In this document: positions 40,000 to 53,415 of the stretch, piece by piece
Position numbering within the stretch: the first letter of the stretch is position 1
How the letters are laid out: each line of letters begins with the position of its first letter
Source: Chondrus crispus
Taxonomy: Eukaryota; Rhodophyta; Florideophyceae; Gigartinales; Gigartinaceae
Direction: 5' to 3'
Length of the DNA: 64,000 nt
Assembly (NCBI RefSeq): GCF_000350225.1
Contig: NW_005178764.1
Coordinates: 62,001-126,000, forward strand
The notes under the pieces: generated by a model
What the model saw: the letters and a program-made list of their open reading frames with translations, nothing else
Databases searched by the model: none
What the model was told of the DNA's origin: nothing
Program-made: the position numbers and the translations under genes

Positions 40000-40467
40000 G
40001 CCTCCGCAGTGTATCGTCGACGTCCTCCTCTGGCTTGCGTTCACGGAGCTCGAACAACCAACGCTTCGCCCGTTTGCGTTCTGGGTGTTCATCTTCTTCG
40101 CCTTGATCTCCATCCCCGAACAAACGGGAAAAGTCTTCACTCGGAGACGAGCCGATGCCGCGCTTGCGCTTGCCCGAACGCGAATGTGCGGCATCGGACG
40201 GACCGCTTCCCTGACTTCGAACGGGAAGCGAGCACGTGTCAGATGGCGGACTGCCTCGGGGCGTCCTGACCGTATTACTTGAAACCCGACGGGTTTCCTG
40301 TCTAGCTGCCGCGGGAGTAGCTTTGGCCGCACCACGAGGGGATGACCGGCGTTCCGCGGGAACCTGGGCTCCAGGCGCTCGGCTGTTAGACTTTCCAGAT
40401 GAGCGGCCTCGCTGATTGCTTGACGCAGCGGGTTTCTTCCCAGACCTTCTTCGCGGGGTGATGGCGC
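40000..40467 (-). pseudogene. Possible coding relic of a basic/acidic nuclear-type protein
   Basis: One minus-strand frame is open for about 150 codons without a start codon and reads as natural low-complexity protein: SGKSNSRAPGAQVPAERR, then GKRKRGIGSSPSEDFSRLFG, then HPERKRAKRWLFELRERKPE. Codon use favours this frame over its neighbours. No family is recognised. It borders the AT-rich block at its C-terminal end. Confidence 0.3.
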
Positions 40468-40954
40468 CTCAGGAGGAGCAAAGGATGAGCAAAGTCGGGA
40501 AGGAAAGGAAAACGGATGGGGAGAGAGGATTCGATGGATTGGGAAAACGTGAAAGGGTCCAAGCACGCGTCTGGTACTAGCGCAGGAAAGCATGAGCTTA
40601 TTCTGGTTTGATCACGTGAAGGTTAAAGATATCACGGCCAAGCGCTGCGTTTTTAGGCAGCGAAATAGCACATCACTTTGCGACATCGACGTATCAAAAA
40701 AACATTCCCGTTACAACTCTGGCACTCCAGCAAAACATTCTGGTTCAGTCACTGCCCGGAACCAGACACGCCCCTCATCCCCGTGCTGAATGAGAACTGT
40801 TTAAAATTTGGCAAAAGATTGCTGCTCGCGAACCGATGAAGCACGGACCACCGTTCATTGCTGGCAAAAATCCAGCATTTTTGGCCCCAAAAATAGCCAC
40901 ATCATTGCTTTTATTAAATTTATCATAAATTTGACCTTCCTGTGTTATTGCCTA

Positions 40955-42375
40955 CAATGGCACTGGACTGCTATGCTGTAGCAAGGAATTGCGCAGATTG
41001 GGCCAGGGAAAGGGTGAAATTAAGGAAGAATACGAAAGAAATGAAGTTATTCACACCCAAGGCTCCGCTGGAATTTGTCGCTATCGACATCCTCGGAGAA
41101 TTAATCACAACGAAAAGAGGAAACCGCTACATCCTCGTGATCAGCGATCGATACTCAAAATTGGTACGAACCGTACCACTCAAGAAAATTACCACGGCAC
41201 AAATAGCGCAATCTTTTGTGCACCATTGGGTATTCGTATATGGACCCCCTGTGAATCTGCTGTCCGACAACGGGACGCAGTTCACGGCCCGGTTCTTTCA
41301 AAACATCTGTCGAATTTTGGGCATACGCAACGTCTTCACGACGACGTATCACCCCCAGGTCAACGGCCAAGTGGAGAGGTTTAACCGCACACTGACTTCC
41401 GCGATGCGAAAATATGTTGGAGAACATCCCAAGGACTGGGACCTATTCAGCGACGCTGTGACGTTCGCATACAACACGCAAGTTCATCAAACTACGAATA
41501 TCGCGCCCTTCGAGCTGGTGTTAGCTCGGGCGCCGAGAAGCATTGCGTTACAAGCGCAGCCAACTTTGGAGAAATTCAGCTCGTCACGAGCATACTACCT
41601 GAAATCGCATTCGTGGTTGGAGGGCTTAATGCGAAGCGCCGATAGGAGTATGCGGAAGGAACAAGCCCGGTACAAGCGGACTTTGACGCCCGGCTTCGCA
41701 AACCGAAATATGATATCCCACCCGGGTCCTACGTGTCCCTCAGGAAGGAGCAGGGCACGGCCAGCGAACCAAAGCATAAGCTCGCACAAGTCGCTACGGG
41801 GCCTTATCAGGTCAGAAGATCAGATCAGCATACGGTGGTCATTGCCATCGGCGACCAGGAGGAACGCGTATCGCGAGATAGAGTGGAGTTAGTCTCAAGC
41901 CCTATGGACTATGCCCCGGTAACCGGCCTACGTCAAGCGCTACAATTCCTGGGAGAGCCGGAGTTAAACGAAGAAGGAGGGGAAATCGAGGACGATGATC
42001 GTCCTCACACGTGTGCATGCGCGAAGGGACCAGGATAATTTAGTTAGTCAAACGCCGACAGCGGAGACGTCACCAGACCTACGCCAGTCCGGAAATTCCA
42101 GAGAGGTGGATGGGTCGGAAGACCTTCAGAAGGGGGAAGGAGACAGTTCAGAGAAAGGAGAGGAGACGGAAAACACGGAATACGTAATCGACCGGGTCGT
42201 CAACCACGATTATCAAGATGGAAATTTGATTCTCAAGGTGGAGTGGTACGGGTATACGCCCGAGGACGCGACGTGGGAGGTCATTGAGCAATTAACCCGT
42301 AGCGCGGCCGTCACGTATTTCCGAAGGAAGAAGCTACCCTTGCCGCCGCAAGTCGCGCGCGCGCAAGCGGGGTGA
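40955..42375 (+). mobile_element. pol: Decayed Ty3/gypsy chromovirus, second family: integrase and chromodomain only
   Basis: It starts in the integrase zinc module (ARERVKLRKN) and runs through the core with AIDILGEL, LLSDNGTQF and NGQVERFNR, so all three catalytic acids are kept. The frame shifts near 41,690-41,730 to continue as LAQVATGPYQVRR, then shifts again to a C-terminal chromodomain (YVIDRVVNHDY, LKVEWYGYTPEDATWEV) ending at TGA 42,373-42,375. It is clearly diverged from copies 1 and 2. Protease, RT and RNase H are missing on the left. The host flank resumes at about 40,940. Confidence 0.85.
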
Positions 42376-45300
42376 CCCCTGCCAGGAAGTTATCGAGTTA
42401 GAATTGGTGATGTGGATCGCGGCGCGAAGGTAGAGAGAGTAAGAACACTCGTAGAACAGCGGTGTCACAAGGGGAAGAAATGGAGATATGGGAGAATTGC
42501 AGGAGCCAGGAAATCTACCCTCGGGTCCCGCGCATGAACGGAGTGACGCGCGCCACCTTACCGGGAAATTGAAGTGCCACTGTAGTGTCAGGCTGAGGAA
42601 ATGTACCTCCTTGGATACGATCACGCGCTGCCGTATGCGCAAGTGAAGTGAATCTGGGATCAGTAGTCCGCCCTCGCGGGGCGGAACTTAATCGAAAAAA
42701 AAGGGATGTCGACAGAGAGCTGCTGGAATGGAGGTGAAAGTCGAAAATCGAACAATGGTCAGTCTTCCAAAACTTAATCAAAATTAAGGGGAAATGTGGT
42801 ACTTTTTGGTCGCACGAGGAGTGGTTGTCGAGTGTTACAGCCGAAGGCATAAGCACCCACGCCCGTCCGGCGGTACGGTTGCCGACCACCACGCAAGAAG
42901 CTGATCGCCAATTTCGTTTCAAGCGTATTGAATAGGCCTTACAAGCCGAGGGACTGACGGTCGTCGAGCCGAAAGATAAGCCGCACAGATGGTGGCAACG
43001 TTGATTAGGAAAGGACAAGGGCGCACAAGCCCGCGACGCGAGACAAAGATGACCAGTACCCGAAGAGGAATTCGTCCCACTGGGTCGTAACGTTGATACG
43101 CGAGTCACGACCGACGTAGACGTGCACGTATTTTAGTCACGAACGCATTACTTACTGGTTCACAACAACAATTCTCTCGTCTCTTCTGTCGTTTCCATTT
43201 TGCTAATTTTTTTTGGAAGTTGTCTACGTAACCCCAGAGCACGTCTGGGAGACCCTCCGCAAGGCCTCGAAAGTGTCACTGCCCATAACAGCCGCGAGGA
43301 CGACCAACGTCGACGCTTTCCGAGCGACATAGGGAACAACTACAGGGAATGTAGGATCATCAAGGATTGTTCGCACTGACGATGACGTCACCTAACGTGA
43401 AACAAAAAATCCCCCAGGTTACGCCCACGCGCAACAGGGCGTAATTCCGTTCTATTTCGACTGTGTCAGCCGTTCCCTCTCTAGGGACAAGCACGTCTCA
43501 AGACGACAACGCGTTCCGACGCACCGCCAATATTTTTATCCAAAGGTGGGAGACGTGGAACAGCACGGGAATCGCAAATGCGGGAAGGGAAAGCGTGCAT
43601 GACAGCTGTAGCAGCTGAGCCGACGGCCTCGTCGAACCCTCTGCCAGAACGTTGAATAAGCTCAAGAAATTGAGGGACCAATGCTCGTCAACAGGGAGGA
43701 TCCGTCCCGATGGGAAATGCTCATGCCAACTCGCACGCGCCTGCGTACATCGCCCCCGACAAAAGACCAGGAGGACCGCCGCGGCGAAAATAGAATTTAC
43801 GACAAGGGAGCATGGTCGTTTGAGGATTAAGAAAGGATTCATTACGTTGACTTAGGAGCGAGAGTGCCCCGCGAGCGTGCGTACGAGAAGGGACGTGTTG
43901 ATCGCCGTGCTGAGAATATTACCAAAATTAAGGAAAATCACACACGTTTGTTGTCACACGCCCCAGGCCCCGATCTTACGATATCGGAGATTACACGACG
44001 GAAGGATCTCAACAACCTCTCGTCTCCGCCGCCCCGGTCACCGAGAATGACGGTTTGAGAACCAATCCCGACGGGGAACTCACACAAGATACATCGGTCC
44101 GCTACCAAGGCGACGCCGTCGTCCGCACAGTCGTCGAACTACATCGAAGAGAACGTCCCCAGGAAGGAAGTAAGAAAGGGAGTTATATATTTTTTGGTAC
44201 ACCCTCGCTCTTTTTGCACACAAGCAAGATGTGATGACCGGTAAGTGCGAGACCGACACAATTATCTATCTATTCCGCGTCGTTTTCCCTCTTTCTCTTC
44301 TTTGTTTTATTTTTTTGTGAATGACAAGGACGTGACCCTACAGGGGGACGTCGGCAAACCGCCCAAAAGAGGCAAGAAGACGGATCAGGACCCACCTGCG
44401 TGATCACCGTTGGTGAGGGTGGAGGCGAGAGCGACCGTCGGTCCCATCGACAAGGAAAGGACTGTATCACAGGAAAAGGGAAGTCGCGTACGAAGACGGA
44501 GACGGGGAAAGATCGAGGAGACCCCAGTGCCCGTAGCAACGCAAGGCGACCAACGCAGTCGGATATATGGGGAAGGCCTCGATCGAGGCGAAGACGCGCA
44601 CGGATATCTCAGTAATGAACGGAGAGTCCGAAGGGAGGGGAACGCCTCGCTGAATTGAAGGATGAACGTAGCGAGAAGAAGGCCGATGAGGCAAAGCTCG
44701 AGAGCCGAGGATCGGAAACTCGTATACGCACTGACGATCGTATATCGAGGATAATGAAAGGGAAAGTCGACACGAACGTCTACAGTGACGTCGCGAAAAT
44801 GGTGGGAGGACGACTTGGCAAGGATGGCGTTGACAATATTTTATTTTTCATGTAAACAGCGTGGGGCAAACCTCACGCAGAAAGGCGAGAGGTTTGCTGG
44901 ACCCGCGAAGACGAAGGCAATTGCCTAGTTGATAGCGACGGATGCGCTGCAGAAAGGGGCTTGAAGTTTGATATCGCCCCCAAAGCCTCCAATACATGTA
45001 TTTATTTGAATTGATAATATGGTCCGCGTCGCAGAAGGGACGTGTCGGATGTCACGAAAGACATCAGAACCTCAGAATGGGATTGGTGTGCACCAGACTG
45101 CACAACCTCGGGGTAACTCGGCTAGTACACCGAAACGACGTGGGACCGCTCGTGAAAGTCACATTAGATCGACCGTCATGATCGTGAAAGCTCGGAATGA
45201 GCTCACAGGCGGCAGTCCGTCAGGACGAGGCGACGCGGACAGAGGGGACGCCTTCGCGAGTTGGGAGTCAGACGGTCTGACACGAAGGCCGGTGAGAGTG

Positions 45301-46740
45301 TTTTTCTTACGTGGCGTGTGACTGTATCCCTATTTCGAATCATCTTTTTCATACCACCTGCCCCACACACAAAGGAATCTGTCGTCGACAACGGGACTTT
45401 GTCCCATGGACAGTGCCGGATTTCAACGAAACCCAAACGAGCGAATATCGTTAAGATGGTCACGGACGTCGTCATCCCTCTCACCGTACACAACTACGAG
45501 GACGAGGACAAGATGCTCTTACAGAAGAGGACACGTGTAGATCGACATGATCGATCACAAGGATGGGAATGTGTTTGGACTACGCGTAACAGGTGTGGCA
45601 GATGGATGTGGCTGTCCTACAGCTACAAAAGACTCTGTTGGACAGGCTCAGTCTTGACGAAGGTGCGAGTTCGCGAAGATGTGCCGCCTCGAGCTAACCG
45701 ACAGAATGCGAAGAGCAAAAGAAAAAATTATGGATGACGCACCCTGAGTTCATGTCCACCTTCTCTTGCTCAAATTTTAGAAAGGAGATGACAACACCCC
45801 CTAGTTGTAACCCAGGGAGGTAGCAAAACGGGAAGGGGACGCACACTGCAAGCAAGAGGAGGAAGACGGAACCCCGAGGTGTGTGATCCCGGGATCTGAG
45901 GGGACACACATGGTACCCAAGGGGGGAACTCGAGGATGAGCATGCCGTGCTACATAAAGAGGAGGAAAATGCTGGGACCGTAAGAAGAGGACTTTGGAGA
46001 CGGAAGATGCGAGGATCCCGAACCGATGCTTTGTCAACGAAGAAGATGTGAAGGGACGTTAACAGTTCCTCGACTCAGAGGCATTTTACACGATGTTGTG
46101 TTCGCAGGCCAATGACATTTGAACAGGAATCGTCGAGATAGATTACCTGTCTGGTTACCCAAAGGGAGAAACCACTATTGAGGAGCTAGTATATTTTCTC
46201 GATGAGGGGTCGAAACAGACATCGAGAAAGCTTGAGGGTAATGAAGGAGAAGGGCCTGCTTGTACGCAAAGGAAGTGCGACCGTGAGAACGGGAGCACAC
46301 GAGAGAGAAAAGAGAAGAGGAGGGGTAGCAACAAGGAGAAGGATTAATTTGGGGAGTGGGTTGGACAATCGGTCTTGAAAGAGGATCGTCAGGAGGAAGT
46401 CGGGGAACGGAAGGAAGACCACGGAAAGCTCGAGGTTGGGAAGGATGGCCAACTCCAAGGCGCTTGCGGATAACATTCTCGCCCGCGCGCCTCGGCGACA
46501 CAGGAGGTGTGCGGTTCGTCTTGTCCTTCCCCATGGTGACCGTCGGTCAGGAGAAAGCTGAAAAAGAGTCGAGATGGAAAATGCAGCTCAAGATCAAGGA
46601 GCGAAGCAGATGTGCAAGGACTCTCAGAAGGGGGATATGTAGTGCAATACAGGGCTCTACAGGGGCGTGAAGGGAAAGGAAAATAATTGGATATAACAAG
46701 TAGTCCGGGTTGGGGGACACACGTGTGAATAATTGCACAG
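42376..46740. other. Long stretch without recognisable genes, probably element 3' remains
   Basis: No frame shows a known domain. AATTAAGGGGAAA followed by TGTGGTAC (about 42,783-42,803) resembles a polypurine tract and LTR start for the decayed chromovirus, but no matching LTR end was found. From 43,850 to 46,700 the plus strand is purine-rich, with many short frames on both strands and none convincing. Confidence 0.35.
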
Positions 46741-46930
46741 TTTTAATTTTTAATTATTTAATTTTATTTAGTTAATTAGCTGGCATTAATTTTGCTGACA
46801 TTAGATTAGATCTAGGATCTAGCGCCGCGAGCTACTGTAGTGGCTCCGGCGTGGCGATATATAACTTAGCCCACTGACCACCAAGTCAGTAAAGGTACTA
46901 CCTTTACTCGGGTTACTCGGGTTAGTAACC

Positions 46931-47192
46931 CGAGTTGTCGGAGTTGAATGTCGCCTTGGTCGAAGTCCGTCTCTACCAAGACGCTCCCTTTTACCTAAGC
47001 ATACGGCATCCTTCAGCGCTCGGGGGTCCCCTTACTTTTTCCTTCATTTCCCGATAAAACCCGAGTTGCCAGAGTCTGATATCGCCTTGGTTGAAGTCCG
47101 TCTTTCACAAGACATTCCCTTCTACTACAGATTACTTTATCCTTTGTGCTCGGGGGTTCCCTTTCCTTTTCCTTTATTTCCCTATCCTTTTC
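46931..47192. repeat. 131-bp tandem repeat, two diverged units
   Basis: The units begin CGAGTTG at 46,931 and 47,062. They share TCGCCTTGG, GAAGTCCGTCT and GCTCGGGGGT. Confidence 0.75.
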
Positions 47193-47221
47193 TATCTCTA
47201 ATTCTATTTAGTTTCCCTTCT

Positions 47222-47535
47222 GTGTTGGTGCCATCGGCCTCGGTTGCGACCGAACCGGTGTAGGTGTCTTGGCCATTGGGCGACACAGTTGACGTAGCGC
47301 TGCTACTGTGAGCCATTTTCCGACGGAGACTGTTGCAACGACGTCTCCCTTGAAGGGCTTTGTCGTATGTACGAGCCAGTGTTGGTGCCATCGGCCTCGG
47401 TTGCGACCGAACCGGTGTAGGTGTTTCGAGACATCGGGCGGCACAGTTGATGTAGCGCTGCTACTTTCATTCATCCCGTCGGGCTGCGTCGCGACGCCCC
47501 CGTCGAAGGCCTCGTCGCGTTACAAGGTGTCGAAG
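47222..47535. repeat. 157-bp tandem repeat, two units
   Basis: GTGTTGGTGCCATCGGCCTC starts at 47,222 and 47,379, identical over about 45 bp and then diverging, with a common GTAGCGCTGCTACT. Together with the 131-bp pair upstream it resembles an LTR or leader region, but no TG...CA ends with a TSD could be set. Confidence 0.75.
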
Positions 47536-49290
47536 AAGTTCAAAGAGCATTGGCCTTACAACCCAGTGGAACCGGGGTACCAAAGTACACGCCCCACCCC
47601 ACACTCGTCAAGCAGTTCTCTTCGCAAGTCTCTACCACATCGATCCCGGGCCGGGCTATTTCTCTGTGCCCCCCTCTCAGGAATCTGAGCTACTACGAGT
47701 CGCAAGCTCGTTTAAACGGAGAAGAGAGAGTCGGACACTCCGTAGCGCTGTGCCGTCGGCAGTTCTTCTTTTTGTTGCTGTTATTGTTTTTGCTGGACCA
47801 TCGGACCGCAGTCTCTGCCTGACAGGCGCATTGCACTACACTAGCTCGATATGAGTTCAGAAACTAAATGTACACTGCACTGTGACTGCATCGGTGCTAA
47901 CCGGCAAAAAAGCTATCACAAACCCAGTACCAGCGAGACACCAGTTCAGGAGCGCAGATGAGGAACAAGATAGGGAGAGAGAAAGAGGTGGAGGGTTTAT
48001 GCCGAGTCCGATTGCACAGTATTCGCATAAACTCGGTCCGTCGGCCGTGCACCAGTCCATTGACATTTTTTATGTAATGAACCGGCTCGTGCACCCGGCC
48101 GGCGCGCGTCGAAAACCAGCCACACTAAATGCTCCAACCGATGCTTTCTCTGCACGGCGCACCCGCAAAGCAGCCAGACGGGCTTTCACACGTCTTTTCA
48201 TCGGTAGTCGCGTTGCGGAGGGTGCTCAACGGCATCCGACGAAGTGCGCTCTGCTTGCGACTGTGAGTTCGCGGTTGACACTCGATGGTGTCTGTTTATG
48301 TCCCCCGCCTCAGTTTTGCAAAGCGGGCCCCCTACAAACACGCAAAGCGCTTCCGCCTGACAGGGTGTAATATCGTTAAATTTTTGTAACCAGAATCCAC
48401 CCCAGCTACTGCCCCGTACAAAATACACCGTCGTTGGAACATGTGAAGTGGTTCTAACTGCACATGTGGTTAGAGCGGACAAAAGGAGAGAAGGAGCAAA
48501 CAGAGGGAGATGTGCCGACGACAGCGCGCTCCTAAAAACGAGAGGCTTTAGAAATGGCAGCTACTGTACTGTATCGACCGATGTGAAGAGGCAAGGACGG
48601 CTATTGATCATGAATGCTTCATACGTATGTATTACACAGTGTCATGATGGATGGGGCAAGACCTGCCGTACCCAAAGTGGCCAAGACCGGCAACTTTGCA
48701 TGTCTCATGACATGATGATACTACCCAGTCACCACCTAAATTTGAGAAAAATCTCTACGTGATGAATAGTGAGATGAGAATCATAAATGTGATTTCATTA
48801 TGAGATATAAATATTACATGTGATCTCAATATGCGATGAGTAAACTATATTTGATCTCAATACAAGACGCAGACAATGTCGTTCTTCTCAATTTGCATAC
48901 CGAGGACTGTTTAGCTGAAAATATTACCCTCACTCGACGACAGATCTGTCAGCAAAACTGAGGCCTAATATTAAAAAATGGGCATGAGAGGCAGCAAGAT
49001 TAATTACTCATGTGGAGGGCATGGTAGAATTTCGGGCAATACATTTCCCGCCAAAACATGGAAGCCTCCCGAGTAGGTCGGGAATAGCGACATCCTGATT
49101 TCGGAGAGCTCGGCACTTGCGTTGCCAGCTCTGCATATTCTCTGCGTATATTCCGCCCACGGTGGCTGTCTTCAACTCCAGCTTCGACCACCGCTACTAT
49201 TCGCCCGAGAAAATTGCATTCATTACCCATAGCTTTGACGCCAGCTTCAAACACTGTTTCTATCTTGCGGCGTACACGGCAATCTGCGTT
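47536..49290. other. No gene seen
   Basis: Short frames only. A Leu/Phe-rich stretch at 47,762-47,800 and a GA-rich run at 47,965-47,990 are low-complexity. Bases 48,760-48,870 repeat TGATCTCAATA-like words. Nothing could be assigned. Confidence 0.4.
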
Positions 49291-49298
49291 TACAATTG

Positions 49299-50833
49299 GT
49301 ATCCGGCGATCTTTGTTTCTATCTAGATGGATGCAGTTCAAAAATATCGTTTGATGCGTTCTGCAATGGGGAAAGTATTGCCCTTGTTGGATCTGCGGGT
49401 TCGGGGAAATCCTTTCTCATCAACAAAATGCTGGGATGGGCAAGAAGGCAGTATTCGGATGACGCCGTCATATCCTATGCATTTACTAACAGTGCTGCAG
49501 AATCAATAACAGGGAGCACAATTCACAGCACTTTCAATGCCCTTCCGTCATGGAGATTTACGAATGAGAGTTTGTTACAAAGGGTGCCAGCGAAGAAATC
49601 CGAACAGACATAATTATGCGAATGAGAGTTTTAATTATTGACGAGATTTCTCAGTTCAAGGCATGTGAGCTAGATGCTATTGAGTATATTGTGCGGGTAT
49701 TGATGCATTCAGAGAGAGATGCGGCTTTTCCGTTTGCTGGCAGGCAACTTGTTGTTTCCGGGGATCCGTTGCAGTTGGAACCCGTAAAGCTCTTCGAAAA
49801 AAGAAGAATTAATCCGACGGCTTACGAAGGCAGAAGATGGCATAGACTCTTTGGTGGAGATGGGGTAGGGCTTATTGCATTTTTGACTGCGAATCATAGA
49901 CAGAAGAATGACAGAGACTTTTTTGAGATGTTAACGAGGATAAGACGGGGAAGGCATACTCAAGAAGACATTGTGAGCCTCAACTGCACTAGCCATGGCC
50001 AACTTGAACCATTATTCGGACATGTGCGCTTGTCTTTGCAGAAGAAAACTGCTAAGTAAATTACGATGAAACGACTGGGAGTGCTAAGATCTAAACTCGT
50101 CGTGTCCCGGAACTTTGATACTTTCTCGGAGAAAGGGCTTCGGGAAGTTGCGACAGAAGGTATCAGAAAGCAGCCAGACGAATCAATACCTGAGGAGGTT
50201 CTTTTGAAGAAAGGAGCGAGAGTCATGATTACTCGAAAACTTGGGGACTTCCTCCCTGGGACTATATGTGTAGTGAAGGAAATCTTGTCCAGACCTCTCA
50301 GTGTTTCTTTGAGTCTGGATGGAAATCAGAGTCGAGACGGCCTTAAAACGCACAAGGAGATTTTGCCCAAAGTGGTTATAGTTTCTAGAGCCGAGAACGC
50401 AAAGAAAGAGGCCATAACACTGGACCTTCGCTTCATGAAATTTGATGTCCACCGTGATGATGGAACAATTCTGGCTATTCGATTCCAAGTTCCAGTCATT
50501 CCAGCATATGCCTTAACAGTTCATCGGTCACAAGGTTTCTCGTTCGATCAAGTGGCAATAGACTTCTCAGAGGTGAAAAGTTGGATGCCGGCAGGAGGAG
50601 CATATGTGGCGCTGTCCAGATGTCGCTCAAAATCCGGGCTATGGGTAAAAGGAATGCATCAGAAGTGCATGGTGATCAGCCCACGAGCACGAGCCTTTGA
50701 GCAATACATTGATAAGATTGCTGAAGTACATCGGCATCACATTATTAGGAATAACGACTCAGAAATATATGGGCCCACGCAATTTCGATGCCACAGACTA
50801 GCAGCGCGCTTATACTATGCTTTGCTGACCTAG
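49299..50833 (+). pseudogene. PIF1-like SF1 DNA helicase, broken
   Basis: Motifs are in the right order. Walker A GSAGSGKS is at 49,389-49,412, then FTNSAAESITGSTIHSTF, Walker B IIDEISQ, GDPLQLEPV and FFEMLTRIRRGRHTQEDI. Further on come LLKKGARVMITRKLGDFLPG and the C-terminal motifs YALTVHRSQGFSFDQV and YVALSRCRSKSGLWV. A frame change lies between about 49,568 and 49,616, and a TAA in frame lies at 50,057-50,059. Introns could explain one of these but do not do so cleanly. PIF1 helicases unwind DNA 5' to 3'; similar ones drive Helitron transposons, but no Rep domain or Helitron ends are visible. A 22-bp inverted repeat follows 95 bp downstream. Confidence 0.75.
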
Positions 50834-50928
50834 GCAGGAAGAGGAAAACCAACAATATCGGAAACGAAGAAGCTCATGCATATTTTGAAGGAATTCAGAA
50901 AGACTGGAAGAAGCATCGTACACAGTAG

Positions 50929-50984
50929 CAACCTCTCAAATGCGACTTTACTGTGTACACAATAAAGTCGCATTTTAGAGGTTG
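50929..50984. repeat. 22-bp inverted repeat with a 12-nt loop (21/22 matched)
   Basis: Bases 50,929-50,950 pair with 50,963-50,984, both containing CAACCTCT and ATGCGACTTTA, with one mismatch. Its place after the helicase recalls 3' hairpins of rolling-circle elements, but the CTRR end is lacking. Confidence 0.85.
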
Positions 50985-53415
50985 GAGAGCAAGACGAAAA
51001 CAAAGCATCAGTCATTTTAGCACAATGCAAAACCAGTATAGCGATCAACAACCCCGCATCTATTGAATCAAACTTTCACCGTGTTAACGTGGTGATACAA
51101 ATCTCTATACTTTCATTGTCATTGTCGGAAATGTCGGCAATAAGACATTTCCACGCGAATCCAACTTGTATCTCGAAAATGGTTGGCACCCGCGAAGTAG
51201 GTAATCATGCCATTGGACCATGCCAGTTCCTCAGGTAATGCACATCGAAAGTCCTTATAAACAACATGTTTCAATACTACACTACACAGAACAAAATGAC
51301 GTGTAATAAGCCGCCCATTGAATACTTTACTGGGGTTTCGAAGGGTATGTGCGGCACCTGGGTGCCATTTTAGATAACATCCTTTTATGGCATTTTAGAT
51401 AACATCCTTTTATGGATACTCCATTTTCAAGTTGCCCTTTATAGTGTTCTTCCTTTTGTAACATCTTCGCATGTGTCTCACGATGAAGTAAAGCATTTCA
51501 AGACCTTTTGTGCCAGCATTTAAGTGGACTGAACACTGAATAAACAGAGATTCAAACGACTACACTCTCAACTTTCATTTCTTCGTGCAGAAACCAAAGT
51601 AAGCAGCCTTAACATGTGCTGAGAATGTTATACCAGTATTGACTCATTCAGGAAGAAATGCGTTATTCCGATTGCTTGCAATGGAAAGCCTCTAAATGGA
51701 AGAGCAACCTCACATCTTCTACCACCTGCGAAAGAGATAAACATGTCATTGCACCACGTCAATGCCTGAGGTAGTAGTCATCGAAAATGTCCTTCTAAAC
51801 ATTACAATTAAGACCCACAATAACAAAATATAAATTTGACATGTGCTGAGAAGTTACGGCATTTAACGTGTTGCCAGCGTACTGATTATACATATCAAGT
51901 GAAGTTTATACATAGAAGAGAACAGTTCGGCGCCCATTGGACAGGTATTCCTCTCCTTGTCAGAACGTCTCTTTTTAGCTTTACGCGAAAGATTAAAAAA
52001 GCTGCAGTTAGAGTTGTGAAGACACCGAAGCTCAAGCACATAGTCAGAGAAGGGGTTTCGAGCTTCTAAAGCGACCATTTGGCATTCGTGAGAGCCGTCA
52101 ACCATGAGCAAATGGGCTTATCATAGCCCATCAATTCTGAGTATAGGCCAGCAATTCTGAACGGAATTGATGAGCTCTATTGCACCTTGTGGAGTGACAA
52201 GATAAAATGTCTCAAATTCAGGCTCTGAATCCAGGCCGAAATGCGATGTGTGAAACAACGGTGCTTGAGACCATCAAATTACCTCTAAATTGTCAATTAA
52301 TTGACGGGCTTGGCGGCCTGCGTTGAAGGGTTCGTCCACAAGTGCTTTTAAGCCCATCAATTCGGAGAAAATTAACGGGCAGGGCGGGGGCGTCAGGAAC
52401 GACTTCTATTTTGAAGTGCTGGACTCACAAGTGATCGTAATTTGAAACAGGATTAATGTAGGTCTTCTCGATTTGTTATGATCAACTTCAAATTATTTGG
52501 GTGTCTAAATCCTGCATGCAATTGTTTCCAACCGACTACAGTAAGCGTTTTGGCGGTTTCTGTAAGTTGAAAAAGCAGCTCCATTTTAGCAAATTTCAAC
52601 TTGCGCCTTGTTACACCGCTATCCCTGCGCAACGAATCGGGGTGAAATGGATCACCGGAGGTCTCGTATTCGTTTCACATCCTGCACCGATTCCTGATCC
52701 TGCTCGTTCCACCTCCCGTCGTTCCAACTCCCATCCCAGGCACTAGTTACGTTCCAGTGTGACTTTCTACGGAAGCCTGCGTTACTCCGTGTGACGTTCT
52801 CGCGCTGTAAGTACTTGAAGCACTTATCATATCTACTCCCCACTCTTCCTTCCCCTTGGCCCTCCTGTGGGAAATTAGCATTTGACGGTGACGTTTTACT
52901 GTAGAAAACAAATGCATCTCAACGAAATTATTAAAATGCACTAAACAGTAGCATTTAATAATTTCAGGTGTCAAAGGAGAGTGAATCCTCTCCTACATGG
53001 ATTTTTGTGATAGTGCAAAACATTACATGGAGAAGGAATCAAGAAGGACGGGAGTAGTATAAGTACAGAGGGAGTCGGGGCAGACTAGCTGCCAAGACAA
53101 GCAAAAAACGAAAACGAAGCCACGACAATAAAAAGCGCGATTCCCCTCATTCGCCCGGTCCTGCCGGTTAACCTTTATTTTCCCCCCCTTTTCTATTATT
53201 TTTTGCGACACTTCCCCCCTCTCACACCCCCTTTGCCACTCTACTTTCTCAAAAATTGTTCCCCTGTCATACCTCTCAACCCCCCACAATTGTGGGTCTC
53301 CAATTTCCCGTATTGAAGGACGCGGGCGAAAACAACCTGTTTGAAGCCATTTGACATTTTCACACACGTGCAAAAAGGGCTCAAATGAGAAAGAGGGGCA
53401 ATTTGGTAATTTTAG
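50985..53415. other. No gene seen
   Basis: AT-rich sequence with no coding signal; holds the 25-bp tandem repeat at 51,366-51,415. Bases 53,150-53,290 are C/T-rich on the plus strand. Confidence 0.4.
51366..51415. repeat. 25-bp exact tandem repeat, two units
   Basis: The unit, CATTTTAGATAACATCC followed by TTTTATGG, is at 51,366-51,390 and 51,391-51,415. Confidence 0.85.

Noticed and set aside
42783..42803. 3' LTR start of the decayed chromovirus
   Set aside because: AATTAAGGGGAAA then TGTGG is suggestive, but no second LTR copy, CA end or target duplication could be found to confirm it.
44400..45740. Plus-strand short frames rich in Arg, Glu and Lys as genes
   Set aside because: They reflect purine-rich DNA; frames are short, overlap in all phases and show no domain.
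49299..50833. Complete Helitron RepHel gene
   Set aside because: Only the helicase half is present; no HUH endonuclease motif lies upstream, and no TC...CTRR ends were found.
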